A stretch of 64,000 nt of DNA from Thalassobellus citreus (GCF_044385915.1 NZ_JBISCC010000121.1:124001-188000), one strand, 5' to 3'. Positions 34,157-43,478 are shown, counted from the first letter of the stretch. Program-made: numbers and translations. The notes: a model not told the origin generated them from the letters alone.

Positions 34157-34240
34157 TAATAATTGTAAACAATTATTATCCCCTTTAAAAATTGTTTATG
34201 AGAAAGAAGGCTCCTTAAATTATTAAGGAGTTTTCTTTTT
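34157..34240 (+). terminator. double hairpin terminator of the fasciclin gene
   Basis: Two stem-loops: TAATAATTG/CAATTATTA (34157-34178) and CTCCTTAA/TTAAGGAG (34211-34230), the latter followed by TTTTCTTTTT. The second overlaps the last codons of the convergent YwqK-like gene. Confidence 0.75.
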
Positions 34241-34924
34241 ATATTTAGGTTTATAGGTAAAATCTTTTTCTTCTTTTAAAACACCATTTTCATAATATTT
34301 CCAAACGCCATCTTTTTTACCTCTTTTATAATTGCCTTCTACTAATAAACCTCCATCAGGACTATAATATTTAGATATACCGTGTAACTCACCATTAACA
34401 TAAACAAAGGATTTTAAAACCTTGTTTTCTTCAGAATACAAAAATGATTCGCCTTCTAACTTTCCTGATTTATAAAACTGTTTTTCTGCTATTTGTCCGT
34501 TTTTATAATACACCAAACGCTCGCCATCAAGTTTGCCAAAATTATCATAATGCTCTAATATTAATAAGGTATCTGATTTTTTTTGATAATATTTCCAAGT
34601 ACCAATATATATTTTACCATCCATTTGTCCTTCACTAATAAGCTTTCCTTTAGATGTATAAAACTTTGCATCAGCTATGGTATTACTTTCATTAAATTGT
34701 CTGGTAGCAGCCAAAACAGCTTTACCGTTTATGTTCTTGTAAAACTTAAATAACCCCACTTCTTTTCCATGTATAAAGACGCCTTCATATCTTAATACTT
34801 TCGTATTATCAAATGTTTTTTTCCAAATACCATCACGCTTTCCTTCAGCATCAAATTGATTAATACTTTGAGCAGTAATTATAGTAGTGAATAATAACAG
34901 AAAACTAAAAGCTATAAACTTCAT
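34223..34924 (-). CDS. exported MORN/YwqK-like repeat protein
   Basis: A 233-residue exported protein with a signal peptide (ending I-I-T-A-Q). The rest is a run of about eight short beta-hairpin repeats of the type G-x-x-x-G-x-W-x-Y-Y/F-x-N-G (D-G-I-W-K-K, G-T-W-K-Y-Y, L-V-Y-Y-K-N-G-Q, G-I-S-K-Y-Y-S-P-D-G-G, D-G-V-W-K-Y-Y-E-N-G), as in MORN or YwqK proteins. Such genes are often labelled YwqK family antitoxin, but there is no toxin partner here and it is exported, so that name should not be read as function. Role unknown. Confidence 0.82.
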   Translation of the reverse strand: MKFIAFSFLLLFTTIITAQSINQFDAEGKRDGIWKKTFDNTKVLRYEGVFIHGKEVGLFKFYKNINGKAVLAATRQFNESNTIADAKFYTSKGKLISEGQMDGKIYIGTWKYYQKKSDTLLILEHYDNFGKLDGERLVYYKNGQIAEKQFYKSGKLEGESFLYSEENKVLKSFVYVNGELHGISKYYSPDGGLLVEGNYKRGKKDGVWKYYENGVLKEEKDFTYKPKYKKKTP

Positions 34925-34994
34925 AATATTAAAATAGAATTGATATAAGATAATAAAATATAAACGAAAATATTATTTTCAAATTGTATATAAC

Positions 34995-35031
34995 AAAAAA
35001 GCTGCCATTATACTTAATGACAGCTTTTTTT
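34995..35031. terminator. terminator of yidC
   Basis: AAAAAAGCTG and CAGCTTTTTT pair together with CATTA/TAATG across a single mismatch; on the minus strand the hairpin is 15 nt after the yidC stop and ends in a run of T. Confidence 0.8.
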
Positions 35032-35045
35032 ATATGTATTCGTAA

Positions 35046-36938
35046 TTATTTACGTTTATTCTGTGCTTGCTTTTGTTGTTCTGCCTGCTCCATCATTTCA
35101 GCCATTTTCTTTTGAAACTTATTCTGCTTTTTAGGCTGTTTCTTTTTCTCTTGAATTTGAGCATGAATTTTATCTTCATCAAGAATATAATTCTTAATAA
35201 CTAAAATAATTCCGATACTAATTAAGTTTGAAATAAAGTAATACAAACTTAATCCTGATGCGTAGTTATTAAAGAAAAACAACATCATTATTGGAGAGAA
35301 ATACATCATATACTTCATCATTTTAGCCATATCTGGCATCCCTTCTTGTTGTGGTTGTGCTTGCATATTTTGTCCTGTTGTTAAACGCATATAGAAGAAA
35401 ATTGCAATAGACGCTAATAACGGGAACAAACTTACGTGGTCTCCGTAAAAAGGAATTTTAAATGGTAAATTTAATATCGTATCATATGATGATAAATCGT
35501 CTGCCCATAAGAAGCTTTTTTGTCTTAAATCAAACGCCGATGGGAAGAATTGGAATAACGCATAAAACACTGGTAGCTGTATTAAAGCTGGTAAACATCC
35601 TGCCATTGGACTTGCTCCTGCCTTAGTTTGTAACGCCATTGTTTCTTGTTGCGCTTTCATTTTATTGTTTTTATGCTTTTCGCGAATAGCATCTAATTCT
35701 GGTTTTAGAATTTTAAGTTTTGCTTGCGATAAAAACTGTTTATACTGAACGAAAGACATTAACAGTTTTATAGAAATTGTCATAACTATAATGGCAATTC
35801 CGTAAGGTAAAAAGCCTCCTAAAAATGCGAAAAACGGCATAAATAGATAGCGGTTAATAAGACCAAAAATACCCCAACCAAATGGTACAATCTCATCTAA
35901 ATTTCTATTATAAGCATGTAATGTTTTATATTCATTTGGCCCATGATACAAATCCATTGATTGATTAATTTCTCCACCTTGTAATTGCAAAGGTATTGTA
36001 GCTTCAAAATTCTTAGTATAAAGCGTATCAACATCTTCATCTTTTACTAAATTCTCAGCTTTTATATTTGCTTTTTTAAATGGCGAATCAGTTAATAATA
36101 CAGATGAAAAGAAATGTTGTTTAAACCCTATCCAAGATACATCTTCTAGTTCTTCATCTGCATCTCTTGCGCCTGTATAATCAGCTTTTCCATTTTCATG
36201 ATCGTAATGTATATCTGTATATCTATTTTCATAAGAAATACTTTTTGCATGACGATATCCTTTAAGGTTCCAATCTAAATTAATAGCTTGAGATTGATTT
36301 ATAACATCTCCTAACCCTTGAGAACGCACGGTGAATCCCATCATATAATCACCTTCTTTTAACTCATAACGGTATTCTAAGAACTTTGTTTCTGAAGCTT
36401 TTAACTTCATAGAAATCACAGTAATATCACCGTTTTTAGTAACAGATGATATAAATGGTAAATCTTTAGTGTTTAAAATTCGGCTATCCGAAGTTCCAAA
36501 ATTAATATTGAAAGACGCATTATTATCTTTTATTAAATAAATTGGCACTGAATCGTAATTTACAAACTGTTTTAATTTTACTTCAGAAAGGTAACCACCT
36601 TTATTACTGAATTTTAAAGCCAATAAATCACTTTCAACTACCGTTTCTTCAATAGTTGAGTTAATTGCTGAATAAGCAAAAGCACCTAATTTATTTTGTA
36701 ATTTAATTTGTTGAAGAGAATCGACTTGAGAACCAACTACAAAATCATTGGCAGTTACAACTTTTGTTTGCTCTTGAGCTTTACTTTTTTGTTCTGCCTC
36801 AACCTGTTCTTGTTTTGCTTTTTCTTGCGCCTCAAGTTCTTCTGGTGTAGGCTGATTTTGCCAAAGCATATAAGCTAAAATTCCGAAAATAAGTACAAAA
36901 CCTATTATCGAATTAATGTCTAATTTCTTTTCTTCCAT
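35046..36938 (-). CDS. yidC: membrane protein insertase
   Basis: A 630-residue inner-membrane insertase/chaperone. N-terminal anchor helix (I-I-G-F-V-L-I-F-G-I-L-A-Y), a Q/E/K-rich linker, the large periplasmic beta-sandwich domain (about 95-340) and the five-helix core from about 360, including the conserved loop region M-A-G-C-L-P-A-L-I-Q-L-P-V-F-Y-A-L-F and M-M-L-F-F-F-N-N-Y-A-S-G-L-S-L-Y-Y. The C-terminal tail is Lys/Gln-rich as in ribosome-contacting Bacteroidota forms. Downstream of pyrG on the same strand, with a hairpin in between (36955-36984). Confidence 0.97.
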   Translation of the reverse strand: MEEKKLDINSIIGFVLIFGILAYMLWQNQPTPEELEAQEKAKQEQVEAEQKSKAQEQTKVVTANDFVVGSQVDSLQQIKLQNKLGAFAYSAINSTIEETVVESDLLALKFSNKGGYLSEVKLKQFVNYDSVPIYLIKDNNASFNINFGTSDSRILNTKDLPFISSVTKNGDITVISMKLKASETKFLEYRYELKEGDYMMGFTVRSQGLGDVINQSQAINLDWNLKGYRHAKSISYENRYTDIHYDHENGKADYTGARDADEELEDVSWIGFKQHFFSSVLLTDSPFKKANIKAENLVKDEDVDTLYTKNFEATIPLQLQGGEINQSMDLYHGPNEYKTLHAYNRNLDEIVPFGWGIFGLINRYLFMPFFAFLGGFLPYGIAIIVMTISIKLLMSFVQYKQFLSQAKLKILKPELDAIREKHKNNKMKAQQETMALQTKAGASPMAGCLPALIQLPVFYALFQFFPSAFDLRQKSFLWADDLSSYDTILNLPFKIPFYGDHVSLFPLLASIAIFFYMRLTTGQNMQAQPQQEGMPDMAKMMKYMMYFSPIMMLFFFNNYASGLSLYYFISNLISIGIILVIKNYILDEDKIHAQIQEKKKQPKKQNKFQKKMAEMMEQAEQQKQAQNKRK

Positions 36939-36954
36939 GTATTTTCAAATTTTA

Positions 36955-36984
36955 GACCTGTTAAGTTTTGTAACCTAACAGGTC
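36955..36984. terminator. hairpin between pyrG and yidC
   Basis: GACCTGTTA and TAACAGGTC pair around a 12-base loop, 17 nt upstream of the yidC start. A T-tract follows on the plus strand, but on the minus strand, where both genes lie, only a weak tract follows. It may be a terminator of pyrG or a leader structure of yidC. Confidence 0.45.
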
Positions 36985-37058
36985 TTTTTAAATATATAAT
37001 ATTATGCTTATGTCAAAAATGTGTCCAATGTTTCGTTTTGTGACATTCTGGCATTTGC

Positions 37059-38672
37059 TTATTTCTTTTTACTATCTAATGCCGCTTTAACAAAGGCTAC
37101 AAATAAAGGATGTGGATTTGCCACGGTACTCTTATATTCTGGATGATATTGAACACCAACAAACCAAGGATGCTCAGGAATTTCTACAATCTCTACCAAG
37201 CCTGTCTCTGGGTTTAAACCAGTAGCCAACAAACCTGCAGCTTCCATTTGCTCTTTATATTTGCTATTAAATTCATAACGGTGTCTATGGCGTTCTTTTA
37301 TGCTTTCGGCTTCATATATATCGCGTACTTTACTTCCAGCTTTTAAATCGCAATCCCAAGCTCCTAAACGCATGGTACCGCCTTTGTCTGTAATTGTTTT
37401 TTGGTCTTCCATTAAACCAATTACAGGATTGTTTGTGTCTTCATCCATTTCGGTAGAATTTGCATCATTAATGTTTAATACATTTCTAGCAAACTCTATA
37501 ACTGCCATTTGCATACCTAAACAAATTCCTAAAAATGGAATATTGTTTTCACGCACAAACTTAATAGCTGTAATTTTTCCTTCTATACCACGTTCTCCAA
37601 AACCAGGAGCTACTAAAACACCATCTAAATGTCCTAGTTTAAGTTTTATATTATCATCATTTAAATACTCAGAATGTATAGATTCTATATTAACTTTAAC
37701 TTCATTTTCTGCTCCCGCATGAATAAAAGCTTCTAAAATAGATTTATAAGAATCTTGTAATTCTACATATTTACCAATTAACCCAATAGTAACATCGGTT
37801 TTTGGATTTTTATAACGGTGTACAAACTTATTCCATATAGAAATATCTGGCACCGAACTATTTAAACCTAATTGTTTAAGAACCACTTTATCTAAGCCTT
37901 CTTCTAACATTAAATTAGGTACATCGTAAATAGTTGATGCATCAATAGATTGTATAACGGCTTCTTCCTTAACATTACAGAATAAAGCTAGTTTTCGACG
38001 TAAATCTTTTGGTAAATTATGCTCTGTTCTACAAACTAAAATATCGGCTTGCACCCCACTTTCCATAAGTGTTTTAACACTATGTTGCGTTGGCTTGGTT
38101 TTTAATTCGCCTGCAGCAGATAAATAAGGCACTAAAGTTAAGTGAATAACAATACCGTTATTTTCTCCTAAATCCCAACGCAATTGACGCACAGCTTCAA
38201 TGTATGGTAAAGACTCAATATCACCAACAGTACCTCCTATTTCGGTAATAACAATATCATAATCGCCAGATTTCCCTAAAATTTGGATACGTTCTTTAAT
38301 TTCGTCTGTAATATGAGGAACCACCTGCACTGTTTTACCTAAAAACTCTCCGCGACGTTCTTTTTGAATAACACTTTGATAAATACGACCAGTAGTTACA
38401 TTGTTTGCTTGACTGGTAGGTACGTTTAAAAAACGTTCGTAGTGCCCTAAATCTAAATCGGTTTCTGCACCATCTTCCGTTACATAACACTCACCGTGTT
38501 CGTAAGGGTTTAACGTTCCTGGATCTACATTTATGTATGGATCTAATTTTTGAATAGTGACTCTATAGCCTTGAGCCTGTAATAGCTTAGCAAGTGATGC
38601 TGCTATAATACCTTTTCCTAATGAAGATGTAACTCCTCCGGTTACAAATATATATTTTGCTGTATGTGTCAT
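37059..38672 (-). CDS. pyrG: CTP synthase
   Basis: A 537-residue cytoplasmic enzyme making CTP from UTP, ATP and glutamine. Synthetase domain: V-T-G-G-V-T-S-S-L-G-K-G (about 10-21), Q-K-L-D-P-Y-I-N-V-D-P-G-T and the E-x-G-G-T-V-G-D-I-E-S motif (about 145). Glutaminase domain: G-I-C-L-G-M-Q with the nucleophilic Cys at about 384, and the H-P-E-Y catalytic His-Glu near the end (V-Q-Y-H-P-E-Y-K-S). Full length. Transcribed from its own -7 element. Confidence 0.98.
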   Translation of the reverse strand: MTHTAKYIFVTGGVTSSLGKGIIAASLAKLLQAQGYRVTIQKLDPYINVDPGTLNPYEHGECYVTEDGAETDLDLGHYERFLNVPTSQANNVTTGRIYQSVIQKERRGEFLGKTVQVVPHITDEIKERIQILGKSGDYDIVITEIGGTVGDIESLPYIEAVRQLRWDLGENNGIVIHLTLVPYLSAAGELKTKPTQHSVKTLMESGVQADILVCRTEHNLPKDLRRKLALFCNVKEEAVIQSIDASTIYDVPNLMLEEGLDKVVLKQLGLNSSVPDISIWNKFVHRYKNPKTDVTIGLIGKYVELQDSYKSILEAFIHAGAENEVKVNIESIHSEYLNDDNIKLKLGHLDGVLVAPGFGERGIEGKITAIKFVRENNIPFLGICLGMQMAVIEFARNVLNINDANSTEMDEDTNNPVIGLMEDQKTITDKGGTMRLGAWDCDLKAGSKVRDIYEAESIKERHRHRYEFNSKYKEQMEAAGLLATGLNPETGLVEIVEIPEHPWFVGVQYHPEYKSTVANPHPLFVAFVKAALDSKKK

Positions 38673-38928
38673 GTTGCGCTTATAAACGCAGGCAAATTTA
38701 CAAAATTAAAACAGTTATTCTCGAATAAGTTTTTAGTTATTTATTGTTAATTTTCAACAATGAATAACTAAGGAATATTAGTACTTTTCTACCTTCTTTT
38801 TTAATTTAATTGACTACTTTAGTTATGCTTTTATTATGAGGTTTATTAATCCATTTATACTTCACTATTGTGCATCACACCAATAAGATAAGCAATTAAC
38901 AATTTTTATAAAGAAAACAAATATTATT
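38673..38928. other. divergent intergenic region between pyrG and the HIT gene
   Basis: 256 bp holding the pyrG promoter element. For the HIT gene only weak candidates are seen, and nothing else is recognisable. Confidence 0.4.
38693..38700 (-). promoter_or_regulatory. Bacteroidota -7 promoter element (TAAATTTG) of pyrG
   Basis: Exact TAnnTTTG match, 20 nt upstream of the ATG. Confidence 0.6.
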
Positions 38929-39354
38929 ATGCCAACACCTATTTCAGAATGCCTGTACTGTCAAAACAATGATACATTACATAGTTTAATGATTAAAATA
39001 TGCGATTTAAAAGTGTCTCAACTCTTTTTATTTAAAGAACAATCTTATTTTGGTCGCTGCAATGTAGTTTATAAAGACCATGGCGTTGAATTTCATGAAT
39101 TAAGTAATGAAGAACGCAATGCCTTTATGGAAGATGTAGCAACTGTAGGAAAAGCAATTACCGAAGCTTTTAACCCAACAAAGGTAAACTACGGTGCTTA
39201 TTCTGATACACTTTCTCATTTACATATGCACATTGTACCAAAACACAAAGATGGTTATAAATTTGGAGGTGTTTTTGAAATGAATCCACAAAAAACAACA
39301 CTTTCTGATTCTGAATATGCAGAAGTTATTGAAAAGATAAAATCTAAGTTATAA
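38929..39354 (+). CDS. HIT family nucleotide-binding hydrolase
   Basis: A 141-residue cytoplasmic protein of the histidine triad family, with the signature L-S-H-L-H-M-H-I-V-P-K-H near residue 97-108, in which the middle His is the nucleophile. Upstream are C-L-Y-C (a possible zinc pair with other residues), the F-G-R-C-N-V-V-Y-K-D-H segment and the helix N-A-F-M-E-D-V-A. HIT proteins hydrolyse dinucleoside polyphosphates or AMP-linked substrates. Convergent with the DUF3820 gene; a long perfect inverted repeat separates them. Confidence 0.9.
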   Translation: MPTPISECLYCQNNDTLHSLMIKICDLKVSQLFLFKEQSYFGRCNVVYKDHGVEFHELSNEERNAFMEDVATVGKAITEAFNPTKVNYGAYSDTLSHLHMHIVPKHKDGYKFGGVFEMNPQKTTLSDSEYAEVIEKIKSKL

Positions 39355-39363
39355 TTATATAGT

Positions 39364-39398
39364 GTAACTTGACATGAAACGGTTTCATGTCAAGTTAC
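39364..39398. terminator. long perfect inverted repeat between convergent genes
   Basis: GTAACTTGACATGAAAC and its exact complement (17 bp each) are separated by a single base. It sits 10 nt after the HIT gene and 30 nt after the opposing gene, the position of a bidirectional terminator, though no strong T-tract follows. Confidence 0.6.
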
Positions 39399-39427
39399 TA
39401 TAATTCATTTACTAATTTCTGAAAAAT

Positions 39428-39655
39428 TTATTTAGGATATTGTTTTTTAATATTCCTAATTAAATCTTCTAAGCCATTCAACTTAAGCTCATACACTTGC
39501 TTAAGCATATCTCCTAATTTTCCTTTAGGAAAGCCTTTTTGATTGTACCAAACCACATAATACTCTGGTAAATCTATTAAGTACCTATCTTTATATTTTC
39601 CAAAGGGCATTTTAGTATGCGCCAAGGTTATAAGAAATTGTTTGTCTGGAATCAC
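39428..39655 (-). CDS. DUF3820 family protein
   Basis: A 75-residue protein of the DUF3820 type: M-P-F-G-K-Y-K-D-R-Y-L-I-D-L-P-E-Y-Y-V-V-W-Y is the characteristic motif, also found as a C-terminal module of exonuclease-like proteins. It is cytoplasmic and of unknown function. The start is a GTG two nt after the stop of the LysM gene; the internal ATG (residue 16) lies inside the motif and would cut it. Spacing makes it the last gene of that operon. Confidence 0.75.
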   Translation of the reverse strand: MIPDKQFLITLAHTKMPFGKYKDRYLIDLPEYYVVWYNQKGFPKGKLGDMLKQVYELKLNGLEDLIRNIKKQYPK

Positions 39656-39657
39656 AA

Positions 39658-41595
39658 TTATTGTTTTACCTCAACAATAGTTAAATCGTCATATTTAACT
39701 AAATACACGGTATCATTATAATACCCACCAAACATTTTCTTTTTGTAAGCAAATTTATTTTCAACGTATTCTGTAAGAGGTGCGTTGTTTACTGATGCAT
39801 ATAAGTCATCTGAAGACACCAAACGCAATACAACATCCATAGTTAAATCGAAACCTTTTACAGCCCACTTGTTAGGCGTAATATTATATAAACAACTGTA
39901 GTTATTTACAAAAAAATTATTCTCAGTTTCATTATAAGCCTTTGTTGTACTTGCAAAATGAAACTGTAATTTTGATAAATTTTCATTTGAAACTTCATCA
40001 TCTTCAAACGCTCTATTTTTGTTAGTAGTAACTAATACAATATCAATAGCAGGTTGATTTTCTTCTGTATTTTCTTTTTGAATTAAAGACGCTAAGACAC
40101 TAGTAACATTAGACACAAAACCAGCATTTTTTGTTTCTAAAAACACAATATTCTCTCCGGGTTTTAGTGCATTTTTTATAGCATCAACAGAAACATAATA
40201 CTTGTCTTTTCCTGTTTCTTTATCTTTTTTAGACTCTATTAAAGTAGCAAAATTAAATTCGCGTTTAATACCATTTGCTACTTCTTTATTTTCACTATCA
40301 TAAATAGCAATTACATGTTTTACCAAAGAATCTCTTCTTACGTAATTTATAATCTTACTTTTTAATAAATCATCAGAAGGTCTTGATTGAAACACATTAT
40401 CATATAACTTTAAGTTTGTTCCTATAGGAGAGACAACTGGAACGTTATATTGACGTAATTTTGAAGCTGCTTTCTCAAAATTAAGAGGCGTTAAAGGCCC
40501 TATTACTGCGTTTACATCTTCAAAATTATTATCTTCTATAATTCTTGCTACTTCACTTGCTTCTCTTTTTGTATCATATACATCTACTTTTAGAGAAATT
40601 CCTAACTTTTTTAAAGAATCAATAGCAATTAATACTCCCGAATGAAAATCTAAAGATGCACTTAAATAAGGGTCTTTTTTTATACTACGTCTAGTATCTG
40701 TAACGGAATCAAAATCAACACGATTTAATCTAAAAGGTAACATAATCGCAATATGCTTAGAACTAAAATCAGAAATACTATCGGTTAAATTAATGCTTCC
40801 TGAATCTGCTTCAATAATACCATTTGCTAAGTTAGAATAGGGTATTTTTAAAATCATGCCGTTTTTTAAACCTGTTTCTTTTAACTCTGGATTTAAAGTT
40901 TCTAACTGAGATTGATTTAAACCTAATTTAAGTTTTAATCTATAAAAGCCTTCTTTAGGCAATACTTTATAATAGCTAAATTGCTCGTCTACTACTTTTT
41001 CTTGAGTTTCATCAAGGTTTGGCACATTAATTTCTTGTCCTTCTTTTAATACATCTCCCATTTCTGGGTTTAATACTTCAAGTTCTTCTAGAGTTATACC
41101 AAACTTATATGCAATACGCCACTTTCCTTCTTTGGGTAATACTGTATATGTTTTAGTTGCTTTATTTTCTTCTACAACTTCGGTTGTTTTAAATAAAGGA
41201 ATTTGAAGTTTATCGCCTTTTCTAAGCGGATTTGCATATAAAAACTTATTATATTTTTTTATATCATCTTGACTTATATTATAAAGTTTAGACAAACTAT
41301 ATAAAGTCTCTCGTTTTTTTGTTCTATGGTTTTTAAAGCCTTGTAATTCTTTTACAATAGTAACTTTTGGCTTGTTTGCTTTAGAAATAGGAATTATTAA
41401 AACTGTATTTAGTTTTAATTCTTTTTTAGCATCTGGGTTTAGACTATAAATATCGAAAGGTGTTACATAATAACGCTTTGCGATACCTTCTATGGTTTCT
41501 CCTTTTTTAACTTGGTGGGTGCTAAAGTTTTGTGCATTTACTGTATTAAAACTAAATAACAGTACTAAACATAAAACGGAAAAAAATTTAATCAT
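39658..41595 (-). CDS. LysM x4 protein with periplasmic-binding-fold domain
   Basis: A 645-residue exported protein. Signal peptide 1-22 (ending V-N-A-Q), then four LysM domains at about 26-70, 90-134, 149-193 and 208-252, with classic Y-x-V-K-K-G-E-T and L-N-P-x-x-K features in the first and degenerate forms in 3 and 4 (V-L-P-K-E-G). From about 285 it has a type 1 periplasmic-binding fold (I-A-I-M-L-P-F, A-V-I-G-P-L-T-P, V-P-V-V-S-P-I-G-T), as in LpoA-type regulators and amino acid receptors. It probably binds peptidoglycan and senses or regulates cell-wall synthesis. Function is inferred from the fold. Confidence 0.85.
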   Translation of the reverse strand: MIKFFSVLCLVLLFSFNTVNAQNFSTHQVKKGETIEGIAKRYYVTPFDIYSLNPDAKKELKLNTVLIIPISKANKPKVTIVKELQGFKNHRTKKRETLYSLSKLYNISQDDIKKYNKFLYANPLRKGDKLQIPLFKTTEVVEENKATKTYTVLPKEGKWRIAYKFGITLEELEVLNPEMGDVLKEGQEINVPNLDETQEKVVDEQFSYYKVLPKEGFYRLKLKLGLNQSQLETLNPELKETGLKNGMILKIPYSNLANGIIEADSGSINLTDSISDFSSKHIAIMLPFRLNRVDFDSVTDTRRSIKKDPYLSASLDFHSGVLIAIDSLKKLGISLKVDVYDTKREASEVARIIEDNNFEDVNAVIGPLTPLNFEKAASKLRQYNVPVVSPIGTNLKLYDNVFQSRPSDDLLKSKIINYVRRDSLVKHVIAIYDSENKEVANGIKREFNFATLIESKKDKETGKDKYYVSVDAIKNALKPGENIVFLETKNAGFVSNVTSVLASLIQKENTEENQPAIDIVLVTTNKNRAFEDDEVSNENLSKLQFHFASTTKAYNETENNFFVNNYSCLYNITPNKWAVKGFDLTMDVVLRLVSSDDLYASVNNAPLTEYVENKFAYKKKMFGGYYNDTVYLVKYDDLTIVEVKQ

Positions 41596-41613
41596 CTAAT
41601 TATTTTTTTTATT

Positions 41614-41803
41614 GCGTTAGGGATGGCAGTGGCATCCTTTTATTTTTTTACGATATATTAAATACATATAGCATGCCAAAAAAATAAAAGATATAACGAA
41701 CAGCCCGCCAATATTTTTAAGTTGACTTATTTATATACGTTCATTTTGTATAAATAAGTCAACTTAAAATTAATAAATATAGTTTGTAAATATTGGAACG
41801 CCC
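41614..41803 (+). repeat. dispersed repeat, GGCATCC family, copy 2, interrupted
   Basis: Begins GCGTTAGGGATGG, passes GTGGCATCCTTTT and AAAAGATATAACGAACAGCC and ends AACGCCC. Compared with copy 3 (61108-61191), whose terminal part is only about 25 bp, this copy carries about 75 extra bases formed by a strong palindrome. Confidence 0.65.
41715..41769. repeat. 21-bp inverted repeat inside the dispersed repeat
   Basis: The left arm (41715-41735, core AAGTTGACTTATTTATA) is perfectly complementary to the right arm (41749-41769) with a 13-base loop. CCAATATT (41708-41715) and AATATTGG (41789-41796) flank it as an outer pair. No T-tract suits the minus-strand guaA, so a mobile palindrome is more likely than a plain terminator. 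Confidence 0.65.
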
Positions 41804-41879
41804 AAAATCCTTCAATAAAATTGATTGTTACAACTATACTTTATAAGACACAAAATAGATTAAAAAGTCACGGTATGTT

Positions 41880-43415
41880 TTATTCCCACTCGATGGTTGC
41901 TGGTGGTTTTGAACTGATATCGTAAACTACTCTATTAACGCCTTTTACTTTATTTATTATATCGTTTGATGTTTTTTGAAGAAACTCGTAAGGTAAGTTT
42001 ACCCAATCTGCAGTCATTCCATCTGTACTTTCAACCGCTCTAAGTGCTACACATTTTTCGTAAGTACGTTCATCGCCCATAACACCAACACTATTTACGG
42101 GTAGTAACATAGCGCCTGCTTGCCAAACTTTGTCATACAAGCCCCATTCTTTTAATCCGTTAATAAAAATAGCATCAACTTCTTGAAGCATGGTTACTTT
42201 TTCGGCAGTAATATCTCCTAAAATGCGAATTCCTAATCCTGGTCCTGGAAATGGATGGCGACCTAAAAGCTCTGGATCAATCCCTAAAGTAGCTCCAACA
42301 CGTCTTACTTCATCTTTAAAAATAGCACGAAGTGGTTCTACAATTTTAAGTTTCATAAAATCTGGCAACCCACCAACATTATGATGACTTTTAATAGTTG
42401 CCGAAGGCCCTCCAGTGGCAGAAACACTTTCAATAACATCTGGGTAAATGGTTCCTTGTGCTAACCATTTTACGTCTTCTAATTTATGTGCTTCATCATC
42501 AAAAACTTCAATAAAAGCATTACCAATAGCTTTACGTTTTTTCTCAGGATCTTCAATACCTTTTAATGCTGCTAGGAATCTTTCAGAAGCATCAACGCCT
42601 TTTACGTTAAGTCCCATGCCTTCGTACTGATTTAACACACTTTGAAATTCGTTTTTACGAAGCAGTCCGTTATTAACGAAAATACAATATAAATTCTTGC
42701 CAATAGCTTTATTTAAAAGTACAGCTGCTACTGTAGAATCTACTCCACCAGATAAACCTAGTACAACTTTGTCGTTTCCTACTTTTTCTTGAATGGCTTC
42801 TACGGTTTCTTCAACAAAAGAATCTGGTGTCCAATCTTGATGTAAACCTGCTATTTTAACTAAAAAGTTTTCTAATAATTGTTTTCCATCTGTTGAATGA
42901 TATACTTCTGGGTGAAACTGAATAGCATAAGTGGTTTCACCTTCAATTTTATAAGCTGCATTTTCAACATCATTAGTACTTGCTATTAAAACACCATTGG
43001 TTGGTAATTGTTTAATAGTATCACTATGACTCATCCATACTTGGCTTCCTTCGTTTATATTAGAAAAGAAAGCTTCATCACTTTTTATAAACGATAAATT
43101 AGCACGCCCGTACTCTCTTGTATTAGACGGTGCTACATTACCTCCTGAAAAATGAGCTAAATACTGCGCACCGTAACATACGGCTAGCATTGGTTTTTTT
43201 CCTCGAATTTCAGATAAATCTGGATGTAAAGCGTCCTCGCCTCTTACAGAGTTTGGACTACCAGAAAGTATAATAGCTTTATAGCTTTCTATATTGGTTG
43301 GAATTTTGTTAAATGGGTGTATTTCGGAGTATATGTTGAGTTCTCTAACTCTACGGGCAATAAGTTGTGTGTATTGCGATCCGAAGTCTAAAATTAATAC
43401 CTTGTCGTGTTGCAT
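41880..43415 (-). CDS. guaA: GMP synthase (glutamine-hydrolysing)
   Basis: A 511-residue cytoplasmic enzyme converting XMP to GMP. Glutamine amidotransferase part: D-F-G-S-Q-Y-T-Q-L-I at the start, nucleophile Cys in A-V-C-Y-G-A-Q at about 80, and H-P-E-V-Y-H-S. ATP pyrophosphatase P-loop G-L-S-G-G-V-D-S-T-V at about 222, then the dimerisation domain with P-F-P-G-P-G-L-G-I-R and the K-P-P-A-T-I-E-W-E end. I use the ATG at 43415; the TTG two codons upstream is part of the promoter element. The mRNA is then leaderless or nearly so. Confidence 0.98.
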   Translation of the reverse strand: MQHDKVLILDFGSQYTQLIARRVRELNIYSEIHPFNKIPTNIESYKAIILSGSPNSVRGEDALHPDLSEIRGKKPMLAVCYGAQYLAHFSGGNVAPSNTREYGRANLSFIKSDEAFFSNINEGSQVWMSHSDTIKQLPTNGVLIASTNDVENAAYKIEGETTYAIQFHPEVYHSTDGKQLLENFLVKIAGLHQDWTPDSFVEETVEAIQEKVGNDKVVLGLSGGVDSTVAAVLLNKAIGKNLYCIFVNNGLLRKNEFQSVLNQYEGMGLNVKGVDASERFLAALKGIEDPEKKRKAIGNAFIEVFDDEAHKLEDVKWLAQGTIYPDVIESVSATGGPSATIKSHHNVGGLPDFMKLKIVEPLRAIFKDEVRRVGATLGIDPELLGRHPFPGPGLGIRILGDITAEKVTMLQEVDAIFINGLKEWGLYDKVWQAGAMLLPVNSVGVMGDERTYEKCVALRAVESTDGMTADWVNLPYEFLQKTSNDIINKVKGVNRVVYDISSKPPATIEWE

Positions 43416-43418
43416 GCG

Positions 43419-43426
43419 CAAAAATA
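43419..43426 (-). promoter_or_regulatory. Bacteroidota -7 promoter element (TATTTTTG) of guaA
   Basis: Exact TAnnTTTG match ending three bases before the ATG. It overlaps the apparent upstream TTG start and fixes the real one. Confidence 0.6.
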
Positions 43427-43478
43427 GTAATTGATTTTATATTGACGAATTTGGATTCGTAATTTTTTAAATAAATTT

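Noticed and set aside
34223..34924. YwqK-type antitoxin of a toxin-antitoxin pair
   Set aside because: The protein has a signal peptide and there is no adjacent toxin-like gene; only the repeat fold is supported.
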